From Roseobacter fucihabitans (GTDB lineage: Bacteria; Pseudomonadota; Alphaproteobacteria; Rhodobacterales; Rhodobacteraceae): a stretch of DNA of 64,000 nt. A model generated the notes under the pieces. The model saw only the letters and a program-made list of their open reading frames with translations, did not search any database and was not told the DNA's origin. Positions 39,260 to 48,812 of this stretch are shown here, piece after piece. Both the position numbers and the translations under genes were made by a program. Position 1 is the stretch's first letter. Each line of letters starts with the position of its first letter. The stretch spans positions 3,688,501-3,752,500 of the forward strand of contig NZ_CP143423.1 in NCBI RefSeq assembly GCF_014337925.2, in the 5' to 3' direction.

Positions 39260-40005
39260 ACCAACCCCACCTTGGCGCGCACATCCTCATCGCGCAGGGA
39301 TATTTCCTGACCGCACCATGGATTCGCCGCCGGGCTGCACATCCACAACAACGCTCTTGCAGGCCAATCCGCAGGAATATGAACGTCCCAATCCAGCTGG
39401 CTGACCGGATTGATCCCGCTGGTTTTAATCTCGCGCTGCATTTGCGTGGCCACGGTGCCGGGGGATAATCCAATCGCGCGGATGCCATGTGCGGCCTCTT
39501 CCTTATCCAGACAACGGGTCAACATATTCACCGCCGCCTTGGAGGCGCAATAATGGCTCCAGGCCTCGACAGGTCCATGTGCTGCGCCCGAACTGATGGT
39601 CAGAACGGAGCCGCCGCCCTGGGCCTTCATCACCGGAACCACCGCACGCATCCCATAGAAAACACCCTTGAGATTGATGTCGATCACATCCCCCCAGGCG
39701 TCCATATCGGCCTCAGACAAATGCGCAATCGGCTCGATCACGCCCGCGTTGTTGATCAACACATCCAACGCCCCAAAGGTCTCGACCGTGGCGTCCACGG
39801 CGGCGGCAACCTCGCGGGCGTTGGCGACATTGCAGGGGATGGCCAGCGCCTTGTCGCCGATTTCACCGGCCAGATCCGCGATGTCGCCCTGCCCGCGTGC
39901 GACCAGCGCCACATTGGCACCCGCACGCGCAAACACCCGTGCGGCTTCTGCGCCAATACCCCGGCTCGCACCCGTGATCAGAACCGTTTTTCCGCTCATA
40001 TCCAT
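39256..40005 (-). CDS. SDR-family oxidoreductase
   Basis: Classical short-chain dehydrogenase of about 249 residues: cofactor motif TGASRGIGAEAARVFARAG, NNAG in VLINNAGVIEP, catalytic Ser in LTISSGAAHGPV, and the YCASK motif with catalytic Tyr and Lys. The ATG at 40005 has GGGAG eight bases upstream; a GTG two codons earlier is open but too close to that site. Cytoplasmic. Coupled to the enoyl-CoA hydratase gene. Substrate not predictable. Confidence 0.92.
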   Translation of the reverse strand: MDMSGKTVLITGASRGIGAEAARVFARAGANVALVARGQGDIADLAGEIGDKALAIPCNVANAREVAAAVDATVETFGALDVLINNAGVIEPIAHLSEADMDAWGDVIDINLKGVFYGMRAVVPVMKAQGGGSVLTISSGAAHGPVEAWSHYCASKAAVNMLTRCLDKEEAAHGIRAIGLSPGTVATQMQREIKTSGINPVSQLDWDVHIPADWPARALLWMCSPAANPWCGQEISLRDEDVRAKVGLV

Positions 40006-40137
40006 TTGCACTACTCCCTGAGGCTGTTGCCCTGTGTTAATGTGCCGCGCAAGAGGCGTCCAGCCTGCGGTTCCGCTTGACCATTGCAGGACCGTGCCTG
40101 ACTATACGCGCCAAACCGGCTTGTTAAGGATTACCAT

Positions 40138-41649
40138 ATGTCATTTCTGAGTTTTCGTAGTATCGCGAGTGTCACCCTTGCCCTATCGATGGGCCACGCA
40201 GCGCATGCGGATTTGACCGCACAGAACGTCTGGTCGGATTGGCAATCACAGTTTGAGGGGTTCGGCAACGACGTTTCAGCGACAGAAACGCAATCCGGTG
40301 ACACGCTGATATTGAATGATCTGACGATCAGCACCCCTGGTTCCGAAGAGGCGGCGGCGACACGGCTTCAGATGGGACAAGTGACCTTCACGGAAAACAA
40401 CGACGGCACGGTGAGCATCGCACTCCCCGACCTGATGCCTTTCCAGATGCAGATCATTGGCGAAGACGGCAAACCTGCAGATATCGAAATGGAAATTCGT
40501 CAATCGGGCCTGGTTTCGACAGTTTCCGGTGTGCCGACCCAGATGACCAACAGCTATACCGCGCAGAGCATGGATATCGTTCTGACGGACCTGACCCTTG
40601 ATGGTGAAAAACTGAGCTCGGAGACGGCCCGCTTCAACCTGGGTCTGACGGATTTGGCGGGCAGCACAACATCGACCGTCGGTGGCAAGCGTGTCATGGA
40701 TCAAAACATGCAAGCCAGCACCGTCACCTATAGCCTGGCTTTCACGGACCCCGAAGGCGGTGGCGATCTGCAAGCGAATGGCCAGATGGCAGACATCAGC
40801 TTTGAGGGCTCAAGCCAATCGCCGCTCTCAAAGGTGGCGTCGGGTGATATCTCTGCCCTGTTGGCCGCGGGTATGGGCGGGGGCGGGACATTTGCCTATG
40901 CCGCTGGTGCCTCCAACATGACCGTGACCGAAAATGCCGCCGAAGTTTTCTCCAGCACGACGACCTCTACTGGCGGCACGCTGAACGTCGAATTTTCTCC
41001 TGAGGGTCTGGCTTATTCCGGAGATCAAAATAACCTCAAACTCGCCATGACATCACCGGATTTTCCAGTGCCTGTGGATCTTGATATGGTGAAATCCAGC
41101 TTCAACCTTGCCGTGCCTGTGCAGAAATCCGAGGCGGCGGAAGACTTCGCCCTTGGGTTTTCGTTGAACGATTTCTCCGTATCAGACACGCTGTGGGGTC
41201 TGTTTGATCCGAGCGCGCAACTGCCCCGTAATCCGGCGACGATCGCGCTTGATCTGACGGGCAAGGCCAGGGTTCTGGCTAATATTTTTGATCCGGCTCT
41301 AGAAGAGTTCGAGGGGCCACCTGCGGCGCTGGAAACCCTGGATATCAAAAAATTGCAGATTACCATCGCCGGTGCCGAATTGACCGGAGAGGGCGCATTC
41401 CGTTTTGACAACAACACGCCCGACGCCATGCCCCAACCGGTCGGCATTGCGGATTTGTCTTTGGTGGGGGGCAACAAGCTGATCGACACGCTGGTTGCCA
41501 TGGGTCTTCTGCCCGAAGATCAGGCGATGGGGGCGCGTATGATGATGGGGCTTCTCGCGGCACCCGGCGCGCAGCCCGATACGTTGAACTCTCGCATCGA
41601 GATCAACGCGCAGGGCCATGTGCTGGCCAATGGTCAGCGGATCCAATAG
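40138..41649 (+). CDS. DUF2125 domain protein
   Basis: 503 residues with a signal peptide (MSFLSFRSIASVTLALSMGHAAHA, then DLTAQ). The rest is beta-rich with repeated short strands (LILNDLTISTPG, MDIVLTDLTLDGEKL, LQITIAGAELTGEGAF), as in DUF2125, an alphaproteobacterial family with unknown function. Exported, likely periplasmic or membrane-facing. It stands alone between divergent SDR and the pmbA operon. Confidence 0.88.
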   Translation: MSFLSFRSIASVTLALSMGHAAHADLTAQNVWSDWQSQFEGFGNDVSATETQSGDTLILNDLTISTPGSEEAAATRLQMGQVTFTENNDGTVSIALPDLMPFQMQIIGEDGKPADIEMEIRQSGLVSTVSGVPTQMTNSYTAQSMDIVLTDLTLDGEKLSSETARFNLGLTDLAGSTTSTVGGKRVMDQNMQASTVTYSLAFTDPEGGGDLQANGQMADISFEGSSQSPLSKVASGDISALLAAGMGGGGTFAYAAGASNMTVTENAAEVFSSTTTSTGGTLNVEFSPEGLAYSGDQNNLKLAMTSPDFPVPVDLDMVKSSFNLAVPVQKSEAAEDFALGFSLNDFSVSDTLWGLFDPSAQLPRNPATIALDLTGKARVLANIFDPALEEFEGPPAALETLDIKKLQITIAGAELTGEGAFRFDNNTPDAMPQPVGIADLSLVGGNKLIDTLVAMGLLPEDQAMGARMMMGLLAAPGAQPDTLNSRIEINAQGHVLANGQRIQ

Positions 41650-41768
41650 CGGTTGTTTCCATTTTTCGGACATAACAGGGGCGCGGGCTGCGTCCCATTT
41701 TGTCACGCGCCCTTGCGGTAGGGCGAGCGCGCGGCTACCTGAGGTGGAACCGCTTTGGAGCACTGTTT

Positions 41769-43115
41769 ATGACCCTGTCCCCCGAAAAACTGACCGAAAG
41801 GTTGTTGCAAGCCGCCTTGGACGCCGGTGCCGATGCCGCTGATGCCATGGCGCTTCAGGGCGCGTCGCTCAGCATCGAAGTCCGCGCAGGCACGCTGGAG
41901 CACGCAGAGCGCTCCGAAGGTGTTGATCTGGGGTTGCGGGTATTTATCGGCCACAAAAGCGCGACGGTCTCCGCTTCGGATGTGCGGCCCGAAACCCTGT
42001 CTGACATGGCGGTGCGCGCCGTCGCCATGGCGCGCGAAGCCCCTGAGGATGAATTTTCGGGCCTGGCCTCTCGCGATCAACTGGTCCGCGATTTTGACAC
42101 GGCATCTCTCGAATTGCATGACCCGGCGCCGGAACCTTCCCCTGCACAGCTCCAGGAAGATGCCGCAAGGGCCGAAGCCGCAGCGCTTGAGAACAATGGT
42201 GTCAGCCAGGTGCAATCCGCCAGTGCCGGGTATTCCGCGCGCCAAGTGCACCTCGCCGCGACCAACGGTTTCTCGGGCGGTTACACCAGGACGGGCTGTG
42301 GTTTATCCTGTGTCGCCATCGCAGGCACAGGCGCGGGCATGGAGCGCGACTACGACGGGGACAGCCGCACGTTTCAAGCCGACCTGCGCGGCCCAGAGGA
42401 GATCGGCAAACGCGCCGCCGAGCGGGCCGTGGAGCGGCTGGATGCGCGCAAGCCCCCCACCGGCCGGTTCAACGTGCTGTTCGACGAACGGGTGTCGGCC
42501 TCGCTGATCGGGCATTTGCTGATGGCGGTGAACGGATCGTCAGTGGCGCGCGGTGGTTCGTGGTTGCGCGATGCCATGGGCGAGGCGATCTTGCCCGACC
42601 ACCTGTCCCTGATCGAGGACCCCCATCGCCCCCGCGCTTCAAGTTCGCGCCCCTTTGACGCCGAAGGCCTGCCCACCAAGGCCCGCACCATCGTTGAAAA
42701 CGGTGTTCTCACCGGCTGGACCCTGGATCTGGCGACAGGGCGCAAACTGGGGATGCCCTCCACCGCAAATGCGGGGCGCGGCACCTCTTCTGCGCCCTCA
42801 CCCTCCAGCTGGAACGTGGCTTTGACCCAAGGCACCGCCACCCGCGAAGACCTGATCCGCGATATGGGAACCGGGTTGCTGGTCACCTCCATGATCGGTT
42901 CAACCATCAACCCCAATACCGGCGATTACTCGCGCGGGGCGGCCGGGTTCTGGGTCGAAAACGGTCAAATCGCCGGGGCGATCAATGAATGCACCATTGC
43001 CGGGAACCTGCGCGATATGCTGCGCAGCATCGTGCCTGCAAATGACGCGCGCGCGCACCTGAGCCGGGTCGTGCCCTCGCTGCTGGTGCCGGGGATGACC
43101 CTTGCAGGCAACTGA
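41769..43115 (+). CDS. pmbA: TldE/PmbA-type metalloprotease subunit
   Basis: 448 residues from the ATG at 41769, preferred because GGAG lies eight bases upstream and the protein starts at the family N-terminus (SPEKLTERLLQAALDAGADAADA). Family features: SIEVRAGTLEHAERSEGVDLGLRVF, a central substrate region and the C-terminal NTGDYSRGAAGFWVENGQI. TldE forms a heterodimer with TldD and processes modified peptides; tldD is not in this window. First gene of a five-gene plus-strand run into lpxK. Confidence 0.93.
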   Translation: MTLSPEKLTERLLQAALDAGADAADAMALQGASLSIEVRAGTLEHAERSEGVDLGLRVFIGHKSATVSASDVRPETLSDMAVRAVAMAREAPEDEFSGLASRDQLVRDFDTASLELHDPAPEPSPAQLQEDAARAEAAALENNGVSQVQSASAGYSARQVHLAATNGFSGGYTRTGCGLSCVAIAGTGAGMERDYDGDSRTFQADLRGPEEIGKRAAERAVERLDARKPPTGRFNVLFDERVSASLIGHLLMAVNGSSVARGGSWLRDAMGEAILPDHLSLIEDPHRPRASSSRPFDAEGLPTKARTIVENGVLTGWTLDLATGRKLGMPSTANAGRGTSSAPSPSSWNVALTQGTATREDLIRDMGTGLLVTSMIGSTINPNTGDYSRGAAGFWVENGQIAGAINECTIAGNLRDMLRSIVPANDARAHLSRVVPSLLVPGMTLAGN

Positions 43116-43890
43116 TCTCGACTTGCTTAGGGATGCCGCGCGCCTAGCGGGCCGTGTCGCCACAAGTTTCGCGGGCAAAACCGCGCAGTCCTGGGACAAA
43201 CCGGATGGCGCGGGTCCCGTGACGGAAGCCGATCTGGCCGTAAATGACGCGCTGGAAGCGGTTTTGCGCACCGCGCGCCCCGATTACGGCTGGCTGTCCG
43301 AAGAATCGCAAGACACGGGCGCGCGCCTGGCACATGATACGGTCTTCATTATCGATCCGATCGACGGGACGCGCAGCTTTGTTGAGGGCTCCCGCACCTG
43401 GGCGCATTCCATCGCGATTGCGCATCAGGGCGTGGTCACGGCGGCGGCGATTTTCCTGCCATTGCGCGACAAACTCTATTCCGCGGCACTGGGGCGGGGG
43501 GCGTTTCGTAACGGAGCGCGATTATTGATCAGCCCACGAAACGACCTCAGCGGCGCGAAGGTTCTGGCGACCAAACCGGTGATGAACCCGGAACACTGGC
43601 CCACTGGCTTGCCAGCGTTTGACCGCGCGCACCGCCCATCGCTCGCTTATCGGTTGGGACTGGTGGCCGAAGCCCGGTTTGACGCCATGCTGACGTTTCG
43701 CCCAAGCTGGGAGTGGGACATCGCCGCAGGGGCCTTGATCGTGACCGAGGCGGGCGGGCTGTGCACCGACAAGACCGGTGTCCCGCTGCGTTTCAACAAT
43801 CCCGAACCGCTGCTCAATGGCGTCATCGCTGCCGGACCCGCCCTGCACGGCGATGTCCTGGCCGCACTTGCGCCGGCAGGCGCGCCTTGA
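43102..43890 (+). CDS. Inositol-monophosphatase family protein, CysQ-like
   Basis: 262 residues. Metal-binding motifs of the family: DGAGPVTEADLAVND, WLSEESQD (Glu), the core IIDPIDGTRSFVEG and the C-terminal WEWDIAAGALIVTEAGG. This pattern fits 3'(2'),5'-bisphosphate nucleotidase CysQ, which removes PAP from sulfate assimilation. Start is TTG at 43102 inside the end of pmbA; an ATG in this frame is not available upstream of the first motif. Translation is therefore probably coupled to pmbA. Confidence 0.88.
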   Translation: MQATDLDLLRDAARLAGRVATSFAGKTAQSWDKPDGAGPVTEADLAVNDALEAVLRTARPDYGWLSEESQDTGARLAHDTVFIIDPIDGTRSFVEGSRTWAHSIAIAHQGVVTAAAIFLPLRDKLYSAALGRGAFRNGARLLISPRNDLSGAKVLATKPVMNPEHWPTGLPAFDRAHRPSLAYRLGLVAEARFDAMLTFRPSWEWDIAAGALIVTEAGGLCTDKTGVPLRFNNPEPLLNGVIAAGPALHGDVLAALAPAGAP

Positions 43891-43948
43891 CCCCGCCGCG
43901 CGGATCGGCAATTTTCCGTCGATCCTCTCATACTCAAAGGAACAGCCC

Positions 43949-44191
43949 ATGACCCAACGCCTGCATCTCGTTTTCGGAGGGGAACTCGTTGATCCGAGCA
44001 AGAACACTTTCAAGGCTGTCGATGATTTGCACATCGTCGGGATTTTTCCAAACTATGAGGCCGCTTTCAACGCATGGAAGTCCGAAGCCCAGCGCACCGT
44101 AGACAATGCCCATATGCGGTATTTCATCGCCCACCTGCACCGCCTGCGCGATGAGGAGACCGAAGCCTCCACGACAGAAGAACTGGAATAG
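43949..44191 (+). CDS. DUF4170 small protein
   Basis: 80 residues: TQRLHLVFGGELVDPSKNTFKAVDDLHIVGIFPNYEAAFNAWKSEAQRTVDNAHMRYFIAHLHRL, a match to the whole DUF4170 family. AAAGGA precedes the ATG at 43949. Function unknown. It is nested between the CysQ-like gene and the Kdo transferase gene in Rhodobacterales; the conserved place suggests a link with lipopolysaccharide or envelope work. Confidence 0.9.
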   Translation: MTQRLHLVFGGELVDPSKNTFKAVDDLHIVGIFPNYEAAFNAWKSEAQRTVDNAHMRYFIAHLHRLRDEETEASTTEELE

Positions 44192-44197
44192 AACGTC

Positions 44198-45445
44198 ATG
44201 GGCCATTCACTGGGGCTGGCGGCCTATCGGGCGCTAACCCACAGATCGGCCAAGCGGTCCTTCACGCCCAATGGCACACGCCCCAAAGGGGAGCTTGTCT
44301 GGATCCATGCCGCGGAGCCTTCCAACCTGCTGGCTCTTCAGGACCTTGCCGAGCGCCTGTGCACCACACGCGATGGTTTGAGCATTCTGATCACCCTGCC
44401 GGATCGCGAAACACTGGATCGCGCTGATGCGATCCATCCGCAACATCCGATGATTGTGAAGGAGGAGATTCCTTCCGAACACCCCGCGGCCGTGCAGGCT
44501 TTTCTTGCCCATTGGATGCCGGATATGTGTATCTGGACCTGGGGGCAGCTGCGACCGAACCTACTGCTTGCGGCGTATGACGCCAAATGTCCAATGGTGC
44601 TGATTGATGCGGATAAGGATGGTTTTGACGGCCAGCGCGACCGATGGCTTCCCGATCTGTCGCGCGACTTGCTGACAAATTTCACCGCCGTGATGAGCAG
44701 ATCACCGCAAGCGGTGCAGCGTCTCGAAGCGCTCGGCCTTAAGTCCCGCCACATTCAGATGACGCCGCCGCTGCAAGCAGGCGGACAAGCACTCCCCTGC
44801 AAGGATTCGATATTCTCTGCGATGACGAGCTCGCTTGCGGGGCGCCCGGTGTGGCTGGCGACGCGTGTTCAGGAACATGAAGCTGGGATTATTCTGGCGG
44901 CCCACCGTCAAGCGCTGCGCTATTCACACCGGCTTTTGCTGATCCTACACCCCGCAGAACGTCACCTGGCGCCCCTTTTTACCGACAAGGCCGAGGCCGA
45001 AGGGTTTCGCGTCTGCGATTGGGTCAATGATGGCGACCCGACCGAGGCAACACAGGTCATGCTCGCCGAAGATGGCTCAGATCTGGGTCTGTTTTACCGG
45101 CTGGCTCCGGTATCCTTTCTGGGCAGCTCTCTGGTATCGGGGTATGGTGGATGCAACCCTTTCGAGGCGGCTGCGCTTGGCTCTGCCGTGCTTTATGGGC
45201 CGAATGTGCGGCGTTACTTACCATTTTACACGCGGCTCGCGAACGCAGGTGCCGCACGGATCGTGAATGATACCCACTCGCTGGGCACCGCCGTGACGCG
45301 CCTGATTGCGCCGGATCAGGCCGCCACCATGGCGCATGCGGGCTGGGACGTGATCAGCAGCGGTGCCGAGTTGGTCGATAAGGTCATCGATCTGGTGGAA
45401 ACCACGCTGGATCACCGGTTGGAGCCCTCCAATGCGCACCCCTGA
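44198..45445 (+). CDS. waaA: 3-deoxy-D-manno-octulosonic acid (Kdo) transferase
   Basis: 415 residues with a GT-B layout: an N-terminal glycosyltransferase domain ([23 protein letters not shown], then [29 protein letters not shown]) and a C-terminal half with the [23 protein letters not shown] motif that contacts CMP-Kdo. It attaches Kdo to lipid A at the inner face of the inner membrane. The N-terminal membrane anchor seen in E. coli WaaA is missing or shortened, as in related alphaproteobacteria. Ends 14 bases inside lpxK. Confidence 0.87.
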   Translation: MGHSLGLAAYRALTHRSAKRSFTPNGTRPKGELVWIHAAEPSNLLALQDLAERLCTTRDGLSILITLPDRETLDRADAIHPQHPMIVKEEIPSEHPAAVQAFLAHWMPDMCIWTWGQLRPNLLLAAYDAKCPMVLIDADKDGFDGQRDRWLPDLSRDLLTNFTAVMSRSPQAVQRLEALGLKSRHIQMTPPLQAGGQALPCKDSIFSAMTSSLAGRPVWLATRVQEHEAGIILAAHRQALRYSHRLLLILHPAERHLAPLFTDKAEAEGFRVCDWVNDGDPTEATQVMLAEDGSDLGLFYRLAPVSFLGSSLVSGYGGCNPFEAAALGSAVLYGPNVRRYLPFYTRLANAGAARIVNDTHSLGTAVTRLIAPDQAATMAHAGWDVISSGAELVDKVIDLVETTLDHRLEPSNAHP

Positions 45446-46418
45446 GTTTTGGTTTACAGCCCCCGACAAACCTACGCGGCTGGCACGCCTGCTTGCCCCG
45501 CTTGGCTGGCTCTATGCCAAGGCTACGGCGCGCCGACTGGCCAAGACCGCACCGCTTAAACTCGATATCCCGGTAATCTGTGTCGGGAATATCAATGCCG
45601 GCGGGACTGGCAAAACACCTACCGTGATCGCCGTCGCCGCGCATCTGATGAACCGCTTTCACCGACCCCATATCGTTACGCGCGGCTATGGCGGGCGTCT
45701 CAAAGGCCCCCTGCGCGTTGATCCCGCGCAGCATCGCGCCGCCGATGTCGGGGATGAGCCTCTATTGCTCGCGGCCTTTGCCGAAGTCTGGGTCGCGCAA
45801 GACCGGGCGGCGGGCGGACGGGCTGCACAGGATGCCGGGGCCAGTGTGGTCATATTGGATGATGGTTTTCAGAACCCCGCGCTGCATAAGGACATCAACA
45901 TCGTCGTCGTGGACGCTTTGCGCGGGTTCGGTAACGGGCTCTGCTTGCCTGCCGGGCCACTGCGCGAACCCGTTGATGTCGGTCTGGCGCGGGCTGATCT
46001 TTTGCTCTCCATCGGGGAGGCACCGGCGCAGGATCGCTTTGACACAACCGTCACGATACCGCACGTCCGGGCTGCCTTGCGCCCGTTACAGACAGGTATG
46101 GATTGGCGTGGCGAACGGGTTGTTGCATTTGCCGGAATTGGCCATCCCGAAAAGTTCTTTACCACATTGCGCGGATTGGGGGCCGATCTGGTGCATGCCG
46201 AACCGCTGGAAGATCACCAGCCGCTGACCCCTGCCCTGATGGCGCGACTGGAGGCTGACGCCAAGGGTCATCGCGCACAACTTGTGACAACTGAAAAAGA
46301 TGCGGTAAGGCTGCCCGCCAGTTTTCGCACCAAGGTCATCACCCTGCCGGTACGGCTGGCCTTTGAGCAAGAAAACAACGCGTTGATTGATCAACTGAAC
46401 GCGCTTCCAGCTCCGTGA
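45432..46418 (+). CDS. lpxK: Tetraacyldisaccharide 4'-kinase
   Basis: 328 residues from ATG at 45432, within the end of waaA. P-loop [22 protein letters not shown] at about residues 52-73, the [10 protein letters not shown] segment, [20 protein letters not shown] with the catalytic Asp, and a C-terminal [10 protein letters not shown] motif. It adds the 4'-phosphate to make lipid IVA, next to the Kdo transferase that uses this product. Convergent with the CoA-transferase gene with no gap. Confidence 0.94.
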   Translation: MRTPEFWFTAPDKPTRLARLLAPLGWLYAKATARRLAKTAPLKLDIPVICVGNINAGGTGKTPTVIAVAAHLMNRFHRPHIVTRGYGGRLKGPLRVDPAQHRAADVGDEPLLLAAFAEVWVAQDRAAGGRAAQDAGASVVILDDGFQNPALHKDINIVVVDALRGFGNGLCLPAGPLREPVDVGLARADLLLSIGEAPAQDRFDTTVTIPHVRAALRPLQTGMDWRGERVVAFAGIGHPEKFFTTLRGLGADLVHAEPLEDHQPLTPALMARLEADAKGHRAQLVTTEKDAVRLPASFRTKVITLPVRLAFEQENNALIDQLNALPAP

Positions 46419-47534
46419 TCATTGATCGTTTTCGCCCAGCTTGGGTGCGGGGCGATGCAGCGCCAGTTCTGCGCCCGAAAAGGTAAACGGCGAGCGCACC
46501 CCCGGCACACCACCAAGCGCCACCTGCATCCCACGCGCCTGCACCTGCGGGTCGGCCATGACATCATCCATGTGGTTGATCGGCCCGGCGGGTACGCCCT
46601 CCCCCTCGCAAGCCGCCAGCAAATCATCGCGTGTGCGCAACCGCGTTGCCGCACTCAGACGCGAAATCATCTCTTCGCGATGCGCCAACCGGTCCACGTT
46701 TTTCAGGAAACGCGGTGCTGTGATCATATCATCAAGCCCCAGCAATTTACACAGCCGCTGGTATTGCCCGTCATTCCCGGTGGCGATGATGATATGCCCA
46801 TCCGCGCAGTCAAACACCTGATAGGGGGCCAGATTGACATGCGCGTTGCCCATGCGTTTGGGCGGCGTGCCGGTGGTCAAATAATTCATCGCCTGATTTG
46901 ACGTGACCGCCACCGCGACATCCATCAGGGACATGTCGATATGTTGACCGACCCCGGTGCTGTGGCGCTGGTGCACAGCGGCCAGAATGGCGGTGGTCGC
47001 ATAGATCCCGGTGAGTATATCGGTGATCGCGATGCCGTATTTCTGCGGTTGCCCCTCCGGCTCGCCGGTCAGGGACATCAGCCCGGACATGCCCTGAATG
47101 ATGAAATCATAGCCCGCACGCGCCGCATAAGGCCCGGTATGCCCGAAGCCGGTGATCGAACAGTAAATCAGGCGCGGGAAATCCACCGCAAGGCTGGCGT
47201 AATCGAGCCCGTATTTCGCCAGCCCGCCGGTCTTGAAGTTCTCAACCAGAATGTCCGCATCGCCCAGCAGGTCCCGGACCTTTTGCCGGCCTGCCTCCGT
47301 GCGGAAATCCGCCGTAACAGACCGCTTGCCACGGTTTGTCGAGTGGAAATAGGCCGCTGATACGTCGTCATCACGCGTCACGAAGGGTGGACCCCACTGG
47401 CGCGTGTCATCGCCTGCGGGGCTTTCCACCTTGATCACATCACAGCCCAGATCCGACAATGTCTGACCGGCCCAGGGACCCGCCAAGACACGGGCCAGTT
47501 CAACAACCTTCAGACCGGCAAGCGGGGCGCTCAT
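46419..47534 (-). CDS. Class III (CaiB/BaiF) CoA-transferase
   Basis: 371 residues. Family III motifs: LAGLKVVELARVLAGPWAGQTLSDLGCDVIKVE, a GKRSVTADFRTEAGRQKVRDL segment, the catalytic Asp region SLMDVAVAVTSNQ and a C-terminal GEGVPAGPINHMDDVMADPQVQARGM. Transfers CoA between carboxylic acids; substrate unknown. Its start codon overlaps the stop of the DsbA gene by one base (TAATG), suggesting coupling, though functions seem unrelated. Confidence 0.92.
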   Translation of the reverse strand: MSAPLAGLKVVELARVLAGPWAGQTLSDLGCDVIKVESPAGDDTRQWGPPFVTRDDDVSAAYFHSTNRGKRSVTADFRTEAGRQKVRDLLGDADILVENFKTGGLAKYGLDYASLAVDFPRLIYCSITGFGHTGPYAARAGYDFIIQGMSGLMSLTGEPEGQPQKYGIAITDILTGIYATTAILAAVHQRHSTGVGQHIDMSLMDVAVAVTSNQAMNYLTTGTPPKRMGNAHVNLAPYQVFDCADGHIIIATGNDGQYQRLCKLLGLDDMITAPRFLKNVDRLAHREEMISRLSAATRLRTRDDLLAACEGEGVPAGPINHMDDVMADPQVQARGMQVALGGVPGVRSPFTFSGAELALHRPAPKLGENDQ

Positions 47535-48205
47535 TACTCGGCTGCGGCGTCTATGATCGCGGCCATATCAGCATAGGGCATGTTGGAGTGCTTTTCGCCG
47601 TTGATCACGAAAGTTGGCGTGCTCTCGACACCGTCAGCTTCGGCGTTCTCCTGATACCAGGCGACCAATGTCTGTGCCTTGGCACCGTCCTGCAAGCAGG
47701 CCTCCATGGTATCCCCGTCAAGCCCGGCCAAGCGACCAATCTTGCGCAATTCCTCCACGATGGCGGTTGGCTCACCGGCGCGCGCCCATTCAGATTGGCC
47801 CGCATAGATCAGATCAGCCATGCCAAAGAACTTATCCGGCGTGCCTGCACAGCGCGCAATCATCGACGCCCAGAGGCCATAGCGGTCAAAATAGACCTCG
47901 CGGTAGACAAAATTGATTTTGCCCGTGTCGATGTAATCCGCCTTCAGCTCTTTATAGGCTCCGGCATGAAAGGAGGCGCAATGGGGGCAGGTAAAGGAGG
48001 CATATTCGATCACCGTCACCGGTGCATCGGGGTTGCCCTGAGACATTTCAACGATGCTGGATGTATCAATATCCGCGCTGGCCTCTTGCGCATTCGCGGC
48101 ACCCAGCGGGTTTGCGGGCGTGACAGATGTGCCTGGCGAGGTCACGAAATACGCCCCGACCCCCAGGGCGGCCACAGCGGCAGAAACGATCATTAAACGC
48201 GACAT
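47534..48205 (-). CDS. DsbA-family thiol:disulfide oxidoreductase
   Basis: 223 residues. A signal peptide or anchor (MSRLMIVSAAVAALGVGAYFVTS) is followed after a linker by a thioredoxin fold with the active site FTCPHCASFH, a helical insert and the cis-Pro region VESTPTFVINGEKH. Expected to introduce or isomerise disulfides in the periplasm. Sits 13 bases downstream of the DciA gene in the conserved mutY/dciA/dsbA neighbourhood. Confidence 0.93.
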   Translation of the reverse strand: MSRLMIVSAAVAALGVGAYFVTSPGTSVTPANPLGAANAQEASADIDTSSIVEMSQGNPDAPVTVIEYASFTCPHCASFHAGAYKELKADYIDTGKINFVYREVYFDRYGLWASMIARCAGTPDKFFGMADLIYAGQSEWARAGEPTAIVEELRKIGRLAGLDGDTMEACLQDGAKAQTLVAWYQENAEADGVESTPTFVINGEKHSNMPYADMAAIIDAAAE

Positions 48206-48218
48206 CGATATTTCCTCT

Positions 48219-48728
48219 TCAACGGTTTGTTTTGTTCAGAATGTTTTCGCCAAGCTGCGCGAGGGCATCGCGTAATCCGGCATCCCGCACCGGGCTGGCA
48301 GTCTCAACGGCCTGTTGGCGGATTTCCGGCGTGGAAACGGGCTCGGGTGTACCCGGTTTCGCGGGATCAAACAGCGCGCGCCCTTCGGCGAACCCTTGGC
48401 CGGCAGTCTGCGTAATGCGCACCCGCGCGATGGCATTATAACCATAGACAGCGTTGACCTTGGCACGCATCTGTTCCTTTTGCATCTCAAGCATCGGCGC
48501 ATTGGCCCCCGTGGTCAAAAGCGTCAGCGTGGCACCCATCCCGCCCCGGCCATAGCTGACTTCAACGGGACGTGAAATCGAGGAGATGTCCTTCCCCATG
48601 ATTTCGTTCCATTGCGTCAACAACCGGCTTTGCGCGAATCCTCGGCTTTCTGATGCCGCCCTGATCCGACCGGTCAGAAGACTGGAGGTTCGGGTAAACC
48701 CTTTTGTGCTGGCGCGTCGGGGAGGCAT
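48219..48728 (-). CDS. DciA-like (DUF721) helicase-loader protein
   Basis: 169 residues. The N-terminal DciA/DUF721 domain is recognisable: GFAQSRLLTQWNEIMGKDISSISRPVEVSYG, then GATLTLLTTGANAPMLEMQKEQMRAKVNAVYGYNAIARVRI. DciA assists loading of the DnaB helicase in most bacteria that lack DnaC. The C-terminal tail is Ala/Pro-rich and probably disordered. Divergent from mutY. Confidence 0.88.
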   Translation of the reverse strand: MPPRRASTKGFTRTSSLLTGRIRAASESRGFAQSRLLTQWNEIMGKDISSISRPVEVSYGRGGMGATLTLLTTGANAPMLEMQKEQMRAKVNAVYGYNAIARVRITQTAGQGFAEGRALFDPAKPGTPEPVSTPEIRQQAVETASPVRDAGLRDALAQLGENILNKTNR

Positions 48729-48812
48729 CGCTATCTTTCAACAGATCGGTTGCCGTACCATAACCAATTGGCGGGGCCGCAACCAGTCAAAGCCGATGGA
48801 TGATTATAAACA